A stretch of DNA of 36,623 nucleotides from CAYNRQ01 sp964399875 (lineage in GTDB: Archaea; Aenigmatarchaeota; Aenigmatarchaeia; QMZP01), in NCBI GenBank assembly GCA_964399875.1, contig CAYNRQ010000003.1, positions 1 through 36,623 on the forward strand. The letters are read 5' to 3'. Below the pieces are notes generated by a model that was not told the origin of the DNA, ran no database searches, and saw nothing but the letters and a program-made list of their open reading frames with translations. Shown in pieces: positions 1 through 6,955 of this stretch (within the stretch, counting starts at the first letter, position 1; each line of letters starts with the position of its first letter). Both the position numbers and the translations under genes were made by a program.

Positions 1-56
1 GTTAAGATATACATACGGGCAACAGGCAACGGTTCAGTTATATGGTGGGTGAATAA

Positions 57-1367
57 TTAAACACGCTCACTTATGTGTTCAACCAGACCCTTTTCTTTGA
101 ATCTATTAATGTATTCATAAACCTCGTCATAAGGGAGGGCGTGCTTGATAGCTATATCCAGTATTGATGTCTTTCCATCAAAATATCGTGGTAAGCAATC
201 CATAAGATAGTTCCATTTTTTCTGATTTTTGGGTGTTTTTTGTTTGATGGAAGGGTCAGTCCCTGGCCTTATATATAGATTGTATTTAGGGTTGCTTAGG
301 GCTAAAAGGCCATCAAATCTTCTTTTAACAAAACAATTTGTTTCCAGGATGTTTAAGATTCCTAAAACAGCCTCTACAGCCTCTTCTAATCTTTTTTCAG
401 ATATTATATCCTCATTGTCTTTATCTGTATGATATTCCGGGTAAGGCCATCTTGATAAAGAGATTGTTGGTATCTCGAATCCTGGAGCTTCCCATACTGT
501 CTCATCATTACCCACTATTTTCCTGAACTTATCACAGAAAAAATTTGGGTGTTTTATAGAAAGATAGTTACAGGCTGCCTTATCCAGAAGGCTTTCTCCT
601 GTAAAAGAGAGCTGTAAAGCAAACCTGTTATCATTACCCAGCATTTCCAAAAATATGCAGAATTTAAGGTTTTTTGCCTCTTTTTTAGGTAAATTCGCAA
701 GATAAAAAACAGTGCCCAGGTGTTCTGGTGCTATTATCAAGCGATAACTGTATTTTGTTTTTCTTTTAGACAATCTTTTCATTAATTCGATACCGACAAC
801 AACACCTGATATATCATCATTAGCTTGTCCTGCATGACAGTTATGCGCATTAAGAATAATTGTTTCATCTTTTTTACCTTGAACAAAATAATCTAAAACC
901 TTCATTTTTCCATTCTCATGAGATGTCTGCAGGTTTATATCATATTCACCATCCTTCATTTTTTTATACATATTATAGGGTATGCAAAACCCCCAGTTTT
1001 TTTGATGGGGTTTATAATACAGATCACAATGGTAAACTATATCATTGGGCCTGTCTTTTTTATAAAAAAGATGTTTCTTCAGTTCAGTAAGTTTTACCTT
1101 TCCTTTGAATGATTGCGAATATCCAATCACGCCAAGGGGGTGGTTTTTGCCATTATAGATTAATTCACCATTCTTTCTAATCTCTGCTTTTTTTACTTCC
1201 CATTTTTGTGGAACAATCCAACCATTGTGCTCTGATAAGGAGGGGTATTGGTGTACAGTGAATGGAAGTTCCTTTTTGAGAATTTCAACTGCTTTATTTA
1301 TTCCTTCTGATACCGGTGCTAACTTCAATTGGTATATGCTTTTAAGTAATTCTATCATCGTTGACAT
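57..1367 (-). CDS. DUF4910 aminopeptidase-like protein with C-terminal winged helix
   Basis: This 436-residue protein looks like the DUF4910/DUF2172 aminopeptidase-like family often found in polysaccharide clusters. The Zn-peptidase (M28-like) core is visible as NAHNCHAGQANDD (H175, H178, D184/D185), APEHLGT (E215) and YPEYHTDKDN (H313). The last ~50 residues (GKTSILDIAIKHALPYDEVY onward) resemble the winged-helix domain that usually ends this family. The start is ATG at 1367, with an AGGTTGAT Shine-Dalgarno about 9 nt upstream and a TATA-like box at 1391-1400. It is the last gene of the minus-strand glycan locus and is separated from it by the folD remnant. Hydrolysis of a peptide or amide bond during glycan maturation is inferred; the substrate is unknown. 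Confidence 0.75.
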   Translation of the reverse strand: MSTMIELLKSIYQLKLAPVSEGINKAVEILKKELPFTVHQYPSLSEHNGWIVPQKWEVKKAEIRKNGELIYNGKNHPLGVIGYSQSFKGKVKLTELKKHLFYKKDRPNDIVYHCDLYYKPHQKNWGFCIPYNMYKKMKDGEYDINLQTSHENGKMKVLDYFVQGKKDETIILNAHNCHAGQANDDISGVVVGIELMKRLSKRKTKYSYRLIIAPEHLGTVFYLANLPKKEAKNLKFCIFLEMLGNDNRFALQLSFTGESLLDKAACNYLSIKHPNFFCDKFRKIVGNDETVWEAPGFEIPTISLSRWPYPEYHTDKDNEDIISEKRLEEAVEAVLGILNILETNCFVKRRFDGLLALSNPKYNLYIRPGTDPSIKQKTPKNQKKWNYLMDCLPRYFDGKTSILDIAIKHALPYDEVYEYINRFKEKGLVEHISERV

Positions 1368-1371
1368 ATTA

Positions 1372-1960
1372 TCAACCTTTTGTTAATATGTTTTTATAAC
1401 AAATAAAAACGTTTTCTATTAGAATAGTTGCAGTTATGGGGCCAACGCCACCAAGTACTGGTGTTAAAATGTCTTTTTTCTAACATTCTCGAAGTCTACA
1501 TCACCGCAGATTTTTCCCTTCATCCTATTTATGCCAACATCTATTACAACGGCCCCATCCTTTATCATATTGCTTTTTATAAGTTTGAGTATATCTGCTG
1601 CAACTATTACTATATCTACTTTTTCTGTGTGTTGTTTTAGATTTTTTGTTTTGACATGGCAGACATCAACAGCGGAATCTCTATTTAGCATCATTAAAGA
1701 AAGTAGCTTCCCTACGATATCACTGTGATTAACAATGACTGTGTTTTTTCCATTAATGGTTACTCCTAAAGAAACCATCTACATCTTTTTCCGGAGATAT
1801 TGCATTCATTATATTAATCTTGTTCAAATTTTTTGGTAATGGAAACTGAATCAGTATGCCATGCACTGTTTTATCTTCATTAAGTTTTTTATTAAATCCA
1901 AGATATCTGGTTCATTATTTCTAGAAACATAAATAGAAATTGTTTTTGCATTTTTGAACT
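1372..1960 (-). pseudogene. folD: Broken folD (methylene-THF dehydrogenase/cyclohydrolase)
   Basis: FolD-like protein fragments appear in successive frames of the minus strand. One frame gives ISIYVSRNNEPDILDLIK (about 1955-1890). A shifted frame gives LNEDKTVHGILIQFPLP and then EKDVDGF (about 1890-1790), the hallmark QxPLP and DVDGF motifs. A third frame (1778-1464) gives the NAD(P)-binding half with HSDIVGK and VVIDVGINR. A last shift gives ILTPVLGGVGPIT and runs to a stop at 1372. The N-terminal ~40 residues are missing, and about 30 codons between DVDGF and the Rossmann part appear deleted. Several frameshifts plus the deletion make this a true pseudogene rather than a sequencing slip. 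The intact enzyme interconverts methylene-, methenyl- and 10-formyl-tetrahydrofolate, the formyl donor of the neighbouring transferases. Confidence 0.85.
1391..1400 (-). promoter_or_regulatory. TATA-like box for the DUF4910 gene
   Basis: On the minus strand GTTATAAAAA lies about 28 nt upstream of the ATG at 1367. This suits an archaeal promoter with a very short leader. It lies inside the C-terminal remnant of folD, so the promoter may have evolved or been kept within decayed coding sequence. Confidence 0.4.
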
Positions 1961-3600
1961 TATCTCTTTTCGTATAAGTTTTTTTTATTTTTCTTTTCAA
2001 AATCATTTTTTAAAATTCCCAGGTTTATTCTATCCACATATTTGCCATTACACAAATACTGCTTTCTGCTGATACCCTCTTCTTTAAACCCATTTTTTTT
2101 AAATGCTTTTATGGATGCTATGTTTTCAGAATAAACTCCTGCCATCAATTTATGAATATTCAACTTATTGAATGCATAGTCAACTATAAGACCTATAGCT
2201 TCGGTCGCTATACCCCTTCCCCAAAAAGATTTGTTTCCTATAAGCAGACCAATATCTGCAAACTTATGTATTTTATTTATTGGGCCGATTTTTATGTTGC
2301 CTATATGCTTGTTTTCTCTTTTAGATATTATAGCAAAAATTATTTCATCACCCTTTTTCTCTTTATCCTGAACATATTTCTTTAGGCTTTCTATAGTATG
2401 GTGGGTGAATCTACTCTCTAGGTATTTCATAATCTTAGGGTCATTCATCCACTTGCAATAATCATCTGTAACGTCTGCAACTCTCATTTTTTTGAGGAAT
2501 ATGTTTTTGCCTTCAATGTTTATTTCATTTTTTGTATTACTTAAAGATGTATTTGATTCCTGTGGGCTTGATTTTGAATCGGTTTTAGTGATGGTGTCTC
2601 CCTTTAGTCCTTTTGATGTATAAACAGCCCTGAATAGCATGGATTCTTCAATGTGTTTTTGTGGTGTATAAAACCTATCACCTAACTTTATGTCTCCCAT
2701 TGCACTGGAACTATCTTCGTAGATTATCTCTTTTACTATGAGTGTGCCATTCCTTGTTGCTACAAAAAGAGCATCCTTGCTTTTCCTGTAAACAAGGCCT
2801 GATTGGAAAGGGTGGAAAGGCCCATCACTGAACTCTGTATAAACCTTTTTTAGGAATACACGTTTTCCATTGATGAAGGTTGATGCTCCTGGATATGGGT
2901 CATCAAATGCGCATATAAACAATTCTATCTCTTCTGTGTTCATGTTCCAGTTTATAAAACCATGCTTTTTTGTATTTAGTCTTGGGAAATAGATACTGAA
3001 GTATTCCTGCTGGGAAACCGTTTTAAAGTCTTTTCCTTTGATCAGTTCTTCTATGAATTCATTTAGCATAATCATGTCATTCTCGTAAGAAACATCAAAA
3101 TATTCATTTGGTGTGTTACATGTGGGTGGAAAAATAAATTCCCTAAATTTCACTATATCACCTGTATCAATCCCGGGGTCTATTTTATGCAAAAGGCTAT
3201 AACCGCAGCGGTTTTTTCTCATTATCTGCCAACTGTATCCTCCTCCTCCTCTGTATTGAGGGAGTCTGGCACCATGTGAATTTAGAAATTTTCCTTTAAA
3301 CTTCTCTATGAACTCTTTTTTGAATATCCATGCTGCATCAAAAGATAATGCGAATGTTCCTTTTGTAATAAATTTATCAACCCTGTTGTCTTTGTTTATA
3401 TCATCTGAGCAATAGTATTTTATTCCATTAGATTTTAAAAAATCCTTGAGTTTTACTCTATGTTCGATCTCATCTGATAGATGCCTCTCGCTTGAAAATA
3501 CAACAAATTTGTAACCATTTTCCTTCATCATTTTAGAAAACCCAGCAAGTGTTCTGTTTCCCCCGAAAATAATAAAGTTATCTATTTTTCCGAATTTCAT
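1960..3600 (-). CDS. Sugar N-formyltransferase fused to GNAT acetyltransferase
   Basis: This 546-residue bifunctional protein has three parts. Residues 1-200 are a formyltransferase fold with a catalytic triad like that of GART/FMT enzymes: N107 and H109 in LNSHGARLPQYRGG, and D145 in IDTGDIV. Residues about 205-327 are an FMT-C-like region encoded by the 369-bp block shared with the next gene. After a Ser/Thr/Asn-rich linker (about 328-357), residues 358-530 are a RimJ/RimL-type GNAT domain with the acetyl-CoA loop FWGRGIATEAI and the C-terminal SIKAFKKNGF motif. The start ATG overlaps the stop of the upstream paralog by 4 nt (ATGA), so the two are probably co-translated. Inferred role: N-formylation and N-acetylation of an amino sugar nucleotide made by the aminotransferase at 5417-6559. 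Confidence 0.8.
   Translation of the reverse strand: MKFGKIDNFIIFGGNRTLAGFSKMMKENGYKFVVFSSERHLSDEIEHRVKLKDFLKSNGIKYYCSDDINKDNRVDKFITKGTFALSFDAAWIFKKEFIEKFKGKFLNSHGARLPQYRGGGGYSWQIMRKNRCGYSLLHKIDPGIDTGDIVKFREFIFPPTCNTPNEYFDVSYENDMIMLNEFIEELIKGKDFKTVSQQEYFSIYFPRLNTKKHGFINWNMNTEEIELFICAFDDPYPGASTFINGKRVFLKKVYTEFSDGPFHPFQSGLVYRKSKDALFVATRNGTLIVKEIIYEDSSSAMGDIKLGDRFYTPQKHIEESMLFRAVYTSKGLKGDTITKTDSKSSPQESNTSLSNTKNEINIEGKNIFLKKMRVADVTDDYCKWMNDPKIMKYLESRFTHHTIESLKKYVQDKEKKGDEIIFAIISKRENKHIGNIKIGPINKIHKFADIGLLIGNKSFWGRGIATEAIGLIVDYAFNKLNIHKLMAGVYSENIASIKAFKKNGFKEEGISRKQYLCNGKYVDRINLGILKNDFEKKNKKNLYEKR
2620..2988. repeat. 369-bp direct repeat, copy A
   Basis: This block is identical by eye, without gaps, to 3618-3986 (constant offset 998). 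It encodes about residues 205-327 of the formyltransferase-GNAT fusion, from the FPRLNTKKHG motif to LFRAVY. Sequence on both sides is clearly diverged between the two genes. That points to recent gene conversion or segmental transfer rather than a whole-gene duplication of that age. Confidence 0.95.
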
Positions 3601-4613
3601 TTTAATCCACCAGCGTCATAAACAGCCCTGAATAGCATGGATTCTTCAATGTGTTTTTGTGGTGTATAAAACCTATCACCTAACTTTATGTCTCCCATTG
3701 CACTGGAACTATCTTCGTAGATTATCTCTTTTACTATGAGTGTGCCATTCCTTGTTGCTACAAAAAGAGCATCCTTGCTTTTCCTGTAAACAAGGCCTGA
3801 TTGGAAAGGGTGGAAAGGCCCATCACTGAACTCTGTATAAACCTTTTTTAGGAATACACGTTTTCCATTGATGAAGGTTGATGCTCCTGGATATGGGTCA
3901 TCAAATGCGCATATAAACAATTCTATCTCTTCTGTGTTCATGTTCCAGTTTATAAAACCATGCTTTTTTGTATTTAGTCTTGGGAAGGTAATTGCAGATT
4001 CTTTATCAAGGTTTATTGATTCAAAATCACTTCCTTTTTTCACCTTACTGATAAATTCCTTTAAAAAAGATAGATCTTCCTCAAACGCAAAATCAAAATA
4101 GTCTTGTGGTATTTTAACACTTTTAGGGAATTTATAATTTTTTGAATATATAACCGGTTTCAAAACAGGATATGTATCCTCTGGTTCATTTATTATCTGT
4201 ATATGACAACCACCGGATTTATTCTTCATCATTATCTGCCATGAATAATGGGCTCCTCCCATGAACTTTGGCATGGGGATGTTGTGGAAATTTACCAGAT
4301 TTCCTTTGAATTTATTTATTGTATCCTTATTGAAAAACCATGCTGGCCCGAAACCAATACCAAGCGTGCCTTTTGTTATGTTCTTTTCTAGATTTTTGTC
4401 TTTATTTATGTTATCTGATGAGAAATATTGGATGTTGGATTCTTCAAGAACATCTTTCAATGTTTTGCCATTCTCTGTAATAGTTTCTGTCATGTGCCTT
4501 TTGCTGCTAAAAACCAAAACTTCGTATTTTTCTTTAATTATCCATTTAGCGAATTCTGCTAATACTCTGCCCCCACCGAATAGGATGATTTTGGTTATAT
4601 TTTCGAATTTCAT
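3597..4613 (-). CDS. Sugar N-formyltransferase, second copy
   Basis: This 338-residue formyltransferase is the upstream paralog of the fusion gene. The triad is kept as N108 and H110 (VNFHNIPMPKFMGG) and D146 (EPEDTYPV). The usual DTG after the Asp has become DTY, and the following GDIV segment has changed, so folate or sugar binding may differ. Residues 210-332 are identical to the matching part of the fusion protein (369-bp repeat). It lacks the linker and GNAT domain and ends six residues after the shared block. The ATG at 4613 has an AT-rich TATA-like element about 30 nt upstream. It may act on another sugar, or be a partly decayed or regulatory copy; this is inference. Confidence 0.75.
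   Translation of the reverse strand: MKFENITKIILFGGGRVLAEFAKWIIKEKYEVLVFSSKRHMTETITENGKTLKDVLEESNIQYFSSDNINKDKNLEKNITKGTLGIGFGPAWFFNKDTINKFKGNLVNFHNIPMPKFMGGAHYSWQIMMKNKSGGCHIQIINEPEDTYPVLKPVIYSKNYKFPKSVKIPQDYFDFAFEEDLSFLKEFISKVKKGSDFESINLDKESAITFPRLNTKKHGFINWNMNTEEIELFICAFDDPYPGASTFINGKRVFLKKVYTEFSDGPFHPFQSGLVYRKSKDALFVATRNGTLIVKEIIYEDSSSAMGDIKLGDRFYTPQKHIEESMLFRAVYDAGGLK
3618..3986. repeat. 369-bp direct repeat, copy B
   Basis: This is the second copy of the block at 2620-2988, in the same orientation. It starts ATAAACAGCCCTGAATAGCA and ends at CTTGGGAA. No mismatch was found reading line against line. Coding context: C-terminal third of the 338-residue formyltransferase. Confidence 0.95.
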
Positions 4614-4635
4614 GGTATCCCACTTCGTATTTTGT

Positions 4636-4651
4636 TAATTAATATTTAAAA
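4636..4651 (-). promoter_or_regulatory. Possible TATA element for the formyltransferase operon
   Basis: The minus strand reads TTTTAAATATTAATTA about 25-38 nt upstream of the ATG at 4613. A weak GGGAT lies a few bases before the ATG. This is the likely promoter of the two-gene formyltransferase unit. Confidence 0.35.
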
Positions 4652-4689
4652 ACATACGCTTTGCACTCGGTGCTCAATATGACATGCAT

Positions 4690-4726
4690 CCACCAGTCAC
4701 AGGCAATTGGTTAATAAGACTGCTGG
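4690..4726. repeat. CCACCRGTC palindromic repeat, copy 1
   Basis: CCACCAGTC (4690-4698) and GACTGCTGG (4718-4726) form a 9-bp stem with one mismatch. The 19-nt loop ACAGGCAATTGGTTAATAA matches the loop of the copy at 5251-5287 except at two bases. It lies just downstream of the tnpA remnant and may be the right-end hairpin of that element. Confidence 0.75.
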
Positions 4727-4734
4727 AATTTCAG

Positions 4735-5128
4735 TTAATACCCTGTTCTCACATAATTAGACAGCTCCTATGTTCCTTCCTAGACTATCGAAGTAATAGG
4801 ACGGATTCCACAAACCCGAACCCCAGAAATACTGTTTTTTGAGCCAGGGGTATTCCTGGAACATTTTCTTAGCAGAGTATCCCTTTAATAACTTCACAAC
4901 CCGGCTAACTCCGCGAATCCCTATGTCCAGAACCATATGGACATGGTCCATATCTATTCCCAATTCCCTGCATTCTATGTTATATTTGTTCATTACTTCC
5001 TTGAGCAGTTGTTCCATGCGCATTTTTATTCTAGGAATACCAAATATTTTATGGCAGTATTTCACCTTGAACGCAGGGTGAATCCAGCAACTGCCGACGC
5101 TGGAGCTATAGCTGACTAAGTTGGCCAT
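4735..5128 (-). pseudogene. tnpA: IS200-type solo transposase TnpA, frameshifted before catalytic Tyr
   Basis: ATG at 5128 is preceded by a perfect GGAGGT seven nt upstream. It opens a TnpA Y1 transposase (a single-strand HUH enzyme) that stops at 4757 after 123 residues. The HUH motif is present (MDHVHMVL; both His). The usual WxPSYF region is seen as WNPSYYFDSLGRN. In the family the catalytic Tyr lies in a C-terminal helix, often as NYVR or KYIEEQ. Here the frame ends in GAV-stop, while skipping one base gives NYVRTGY-stop (4758-4735). The Tyr helix is therefore present in the DNA but lost from the reading frame. No tnpB is adjacent. An open frame through GTG at 5137 also exists, but the Shine-Dalgarno favours 5128. 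Confidence 0.8.
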
Positions 5129-5130
5129 AC

Positions 5131-5174
5131 GCTTCACCTCCTGATATTTTTTATTATTTGATAATTGGTGAAGC
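5131..5174 (-). promoter_or_regulatory. Inverted repeat able to hide the tnpA ribosome-binding site
   Basis: In the tnpA mRNA sense, GCTTCACC (5174-5167) is complementary to GGTGAAGC (5138-5131), a perfect 8-bp stem with 28 nt between. The 3' arm overlaps the last three bases of the GGAGGT Shine-Dalgarno (5141-5136) and ends two nt before the ATG. Pairing would block initiation. Bacterial IS200 is known to limit TnpA synthesis with such a 5'-UTR structure; applying that here is inference. Confidence 0.5.
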
Positions 5175-5191
5175 TATAATTTGAGTGGAGA

Positions 5192-5213
5192 CCACCAGTG
5201 AACACACTGGTGG
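5192..5213. repeat. CCACCRGTC palindromic repeat, copy 2 (perfect hairpin)
   Basis: CCACCAGTG (5192-5200) and CACTGGTGG (5205-5213) form a perfect 9-bp stem around the tetraloop AACA. It lies upstream of tnpA, where a left-end hairpin of an IS200-type element would sit. Confidence 0.8.
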
Positions 5214-5221
5214 ATTAAACA

Positions 5222-5317
5222 TCTCAAACGGTTAATTGATTAGCTCCTTACCACCGGTCACACACAATTGGTTAATAAGACTGGTGGGATGCGGAGCTCC
5301 TGGTTAATTGTTTGAGA
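5222..5317. repeat. 96-bp nested palindrome (REP/MITE-like)
   Basis: Three concentric stems share one centre near 5270. TCTCAAAC (5222-5229) pairs with GTTTGAGA (5310-5317). AGCTCC (5242-5247) pairs with GGAGCT (5293-5298). CCACCGGTC (5251-5259) pairs with GACTGGTGG (5279-5287) with one wobble. GGTTAAT occurs three times in the loops. The left 55 bases (5222-5276) recur exactly at 36569-36623, and the match begins exactly at the outer stem. That makes 5222 a likely element boundary. No target duplication is evident. Confidence 0.85.
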
Positions 5318-5366
5318 GTAATTCCGCATAGTGAGTGGTGACTGTTAGCGATTACCTTGTTTGGAA

Positions 5367-5387
5367 CCACCGGTCAGAGACCAGTGG
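5367..5387. repeat. CCACCRGTC palindromic repeat, copy 3
   Basis: CCACCGGTC (5367-5375) and GACCAGTGG (5379-5387) form a 9-bp stem with one mismatch and a 3-nt loop. It lies about 30 bp beyond the 3' end of the aminotransferase gene. It could also affect transcript ends, but its sequence family membership is clear. Confidence 0.75.
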
Positions 5388-5416
5388 AATTCTGATTTAA
5401 ATATATTCTTATTCCC

Positions 5417-6559
5417 TTATGCTTGATTCCTTGATGCTGATCTAACTTCAGAAATAACTTTGTTGACCTGTTCTTTTGTCATTCTTGGGAATATTGGTAT
5501 TGTGATTGTTCTTTTGAAAATATCCTCTGTTACAGGAAAGTCCGAAGATTTTATAGTATATCTTTCTCTGTAGTATGAATGCCTATAAACAGGTGTGTAA
5601 TGCACATTAACACCTATATTTCTAGATCTCATGAGACTGAAAAACTTATCCCTATCCACTCTATCAGGGAGCAAGAGGGTATAAAGATGCCATGCATGTC
5701 TTATGTTTTGTTTTACATCCGGTGTTTTCACATCATCATTCTTGAATTCTTTGCTGTAAGTAGATGCTATATTCTCTCTTAATTTAAGAAAATTTTCAAG
5801 TTTTTTCAATTGGGATATACCAAGTGCACACTGAAAATCAGTGATTCTATAGTTTTTACCTAGCAATTTCATGTCATAAGCATAAAATGCTTTAGAACCA
5901 AACCTCTCTGATGTTGGTTTGTCAATACCATGGTTTCTTAACATGAGGAGTTTTTTGTAAAGGTCCTCATTGTTTGTTGTAACCATCCCCCCTTCTCCTG
6001 TTGTTATATGTTTAACAGGATAAAAGCTAAAGCATGTAAGATCTGCAAAACATCCTACCTTTCTATTTTTGTATTCTGCTCCTAGTGCATGAGCTGCATC
6101 TTCTATAAGGTATAGACCATGTTCCTTTGCTATTCTTTTTATCTCATCTATATCACATGGCTGGCCTGCATAATCCATATATAGTATTGCCTTTGTTTTG
6201 TTTGTTATCTTTTTTTCTATTTCATCTGGGTTAATATTATAGGTATCTGGTTTTATGTCCACAAAAACGGGTTTTAATCCATTAAGTAATATCATGTTTG
6301 AGGTTGCAACAAACGTGAATGGTGTTGTAATAATCTCTGAGTCTTTTTTCAGATCAAGGGATGCTATAGCTATATCAAGTGCGCTTGTCCCAGAACTCAC
6401 AGAAACAGCGTACTTGCAACCGATATATTTAGCAAAAACATCCTCAAATTCCTTTATCTTTGGTCCCGTTGCTATCCATTTTCCTCTTAAGACTTTAATA
6501 ACCTCTTTTATATCTTCATCATCAATCCAGTGCAACCCATATGGTATGTAATCGGACAT
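5417..6559 (-). CDS. DegT/DnrJ/EryC1 aminotransferase (PseC-like)
   Basis: This 380-residue PLP enzyme belongs to the sugar aminotransferase family. The PLP-binding Asp is D154 in LIEDAAHALG, and the Schiff-base Lys is K183 in FSFYPVKHITTGEGGM, a stretch typical of PseC-type enzymes. The N-terminal GKWIATGP and SSGTSALDIA segments bind substrate and PLP phosphate. The length is normal. It should transfer an amino group from glutamate to the 4-keto group of a UDP-4-keto-6-deoxy-hexose made by the dehydratase at 6956-7969. The product would be the amine that the formyl- or acetyltransferases modify. The family is certain; the exact sugar is inferred from context. Confidence 0.85.
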   Translation of the reverse strand: MSDYIPYGLHWIDDEDIKEVIKVLRGKWIATGPKIKEFEDVFAKYIGCKYAVSVSSGTSALDIAIASLDLKKDSEIITTPFTFVATSNMILLNGLKPVFVDIKPDTYNINPDEIEKKITNKTKAILYMDYAGQPCDIDEIKRIAKEHGLYLIEDAAHALGAEYKNRKVGCFADLTCFSFYPVKHITTGEGGMVTTNNEDLYKKLLMLRNHGIDKPTSERFGSKAFYAYDMKLLGKNYRITDFQCALGISQLKKLENFLKLRENIASTYSKEFKNDDVKTPDVKQNIRHAWHLYTLLLPDRVDRDKFFSLMRSRNIGVNVHYTPVYRHSYYRERYTIKSSDFPVTEDIFKRTITIPIFPRMTKEQVNKVISEVRSASRNQA

Positions 6560-6573
6560 ATAAACCTAATATC

Positions 6574-6936
6574 TCACTCCTTTTCATTAATATTCTCTAT
6601 TATTTTTCTAAATGGTTTATAGTATGTGGCCTTGAATTCCTTGTCCCACCATTCGAGCATAACCGTGTCCTTTTTGGCAATAAATAGATGTGGGATCTTT
6701 GGAGGAATTACTATGTAATCATATTTTTTAAAAACCTTTTTTTCTATCTTGGTTTTTTTTAGCCAAACCTCAAATTCACCTTCCAAAACCAAATCAAACT
6801 GTCTATGTGGGTGAAGATCTCCCCCTCTTCCACACCCTTTTTTTGTTGTCAGCATATTAAATTGTATTCCGTCTCTTAATTTTATTATGTAGATCTCACC
6901 CCTATTGTCTTTATGAACCAATTTTATTTCGTTCAT
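6574..6936 (-). CDS. Cupin-domain protein
   Basis: This 120-residue single-cupin protein has the barrel signature GGDLHPHRQFDLVLEGEFEV and a second motif KIPHLFIAKKDTVMLEWW. His at LHPH and the later PHLF His are possible metal ligands. It sits between the dehydratase (19 nt upstream) and the aminotransferase (14 nt downstream) in one operon. Cupins in such loci are often sugar-nucleotide isomerases or epimerases, such as FdtA/WxcM-type 3,4-ketoisomerases. The family cannot be fixed from this sequence; a small-molecule sensing role is also possible. Confidence 0.65.
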   Translation of the reverse strand: MNEIKLVHKDNRGEIYIIKLRDGIQFNMLTTKKGCGRGGDLHPHRQFDLVLEGEFEVWLKKTKIEKKVFKKYDYIVIPPKIPHLFIAKKDTVMLEWWDKEFKATYYKPFRKIIENINEKE

Positions 6937-6955
6937 TTTATTTCCTGACCAAAAA

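Noticed and set aside
4757..4759. Programmed +1 frameshift at the tnpA stop
   Set aside because: GTC TAA is not a known slippery site; a simple indel mutation explains it more easily.
5192..5387. Hairpins as Rho-independent terminators
   Set aside because: They lack T-tracts, share sequence with each other and a distant copy, and archaea do not rely on such hairpins.
4690..5387. CRISPR array
   Set aside because: Repeats differ in length and spacing (about 500, 60 and 115 bp), and are palindromic elements; no cas gene is present.
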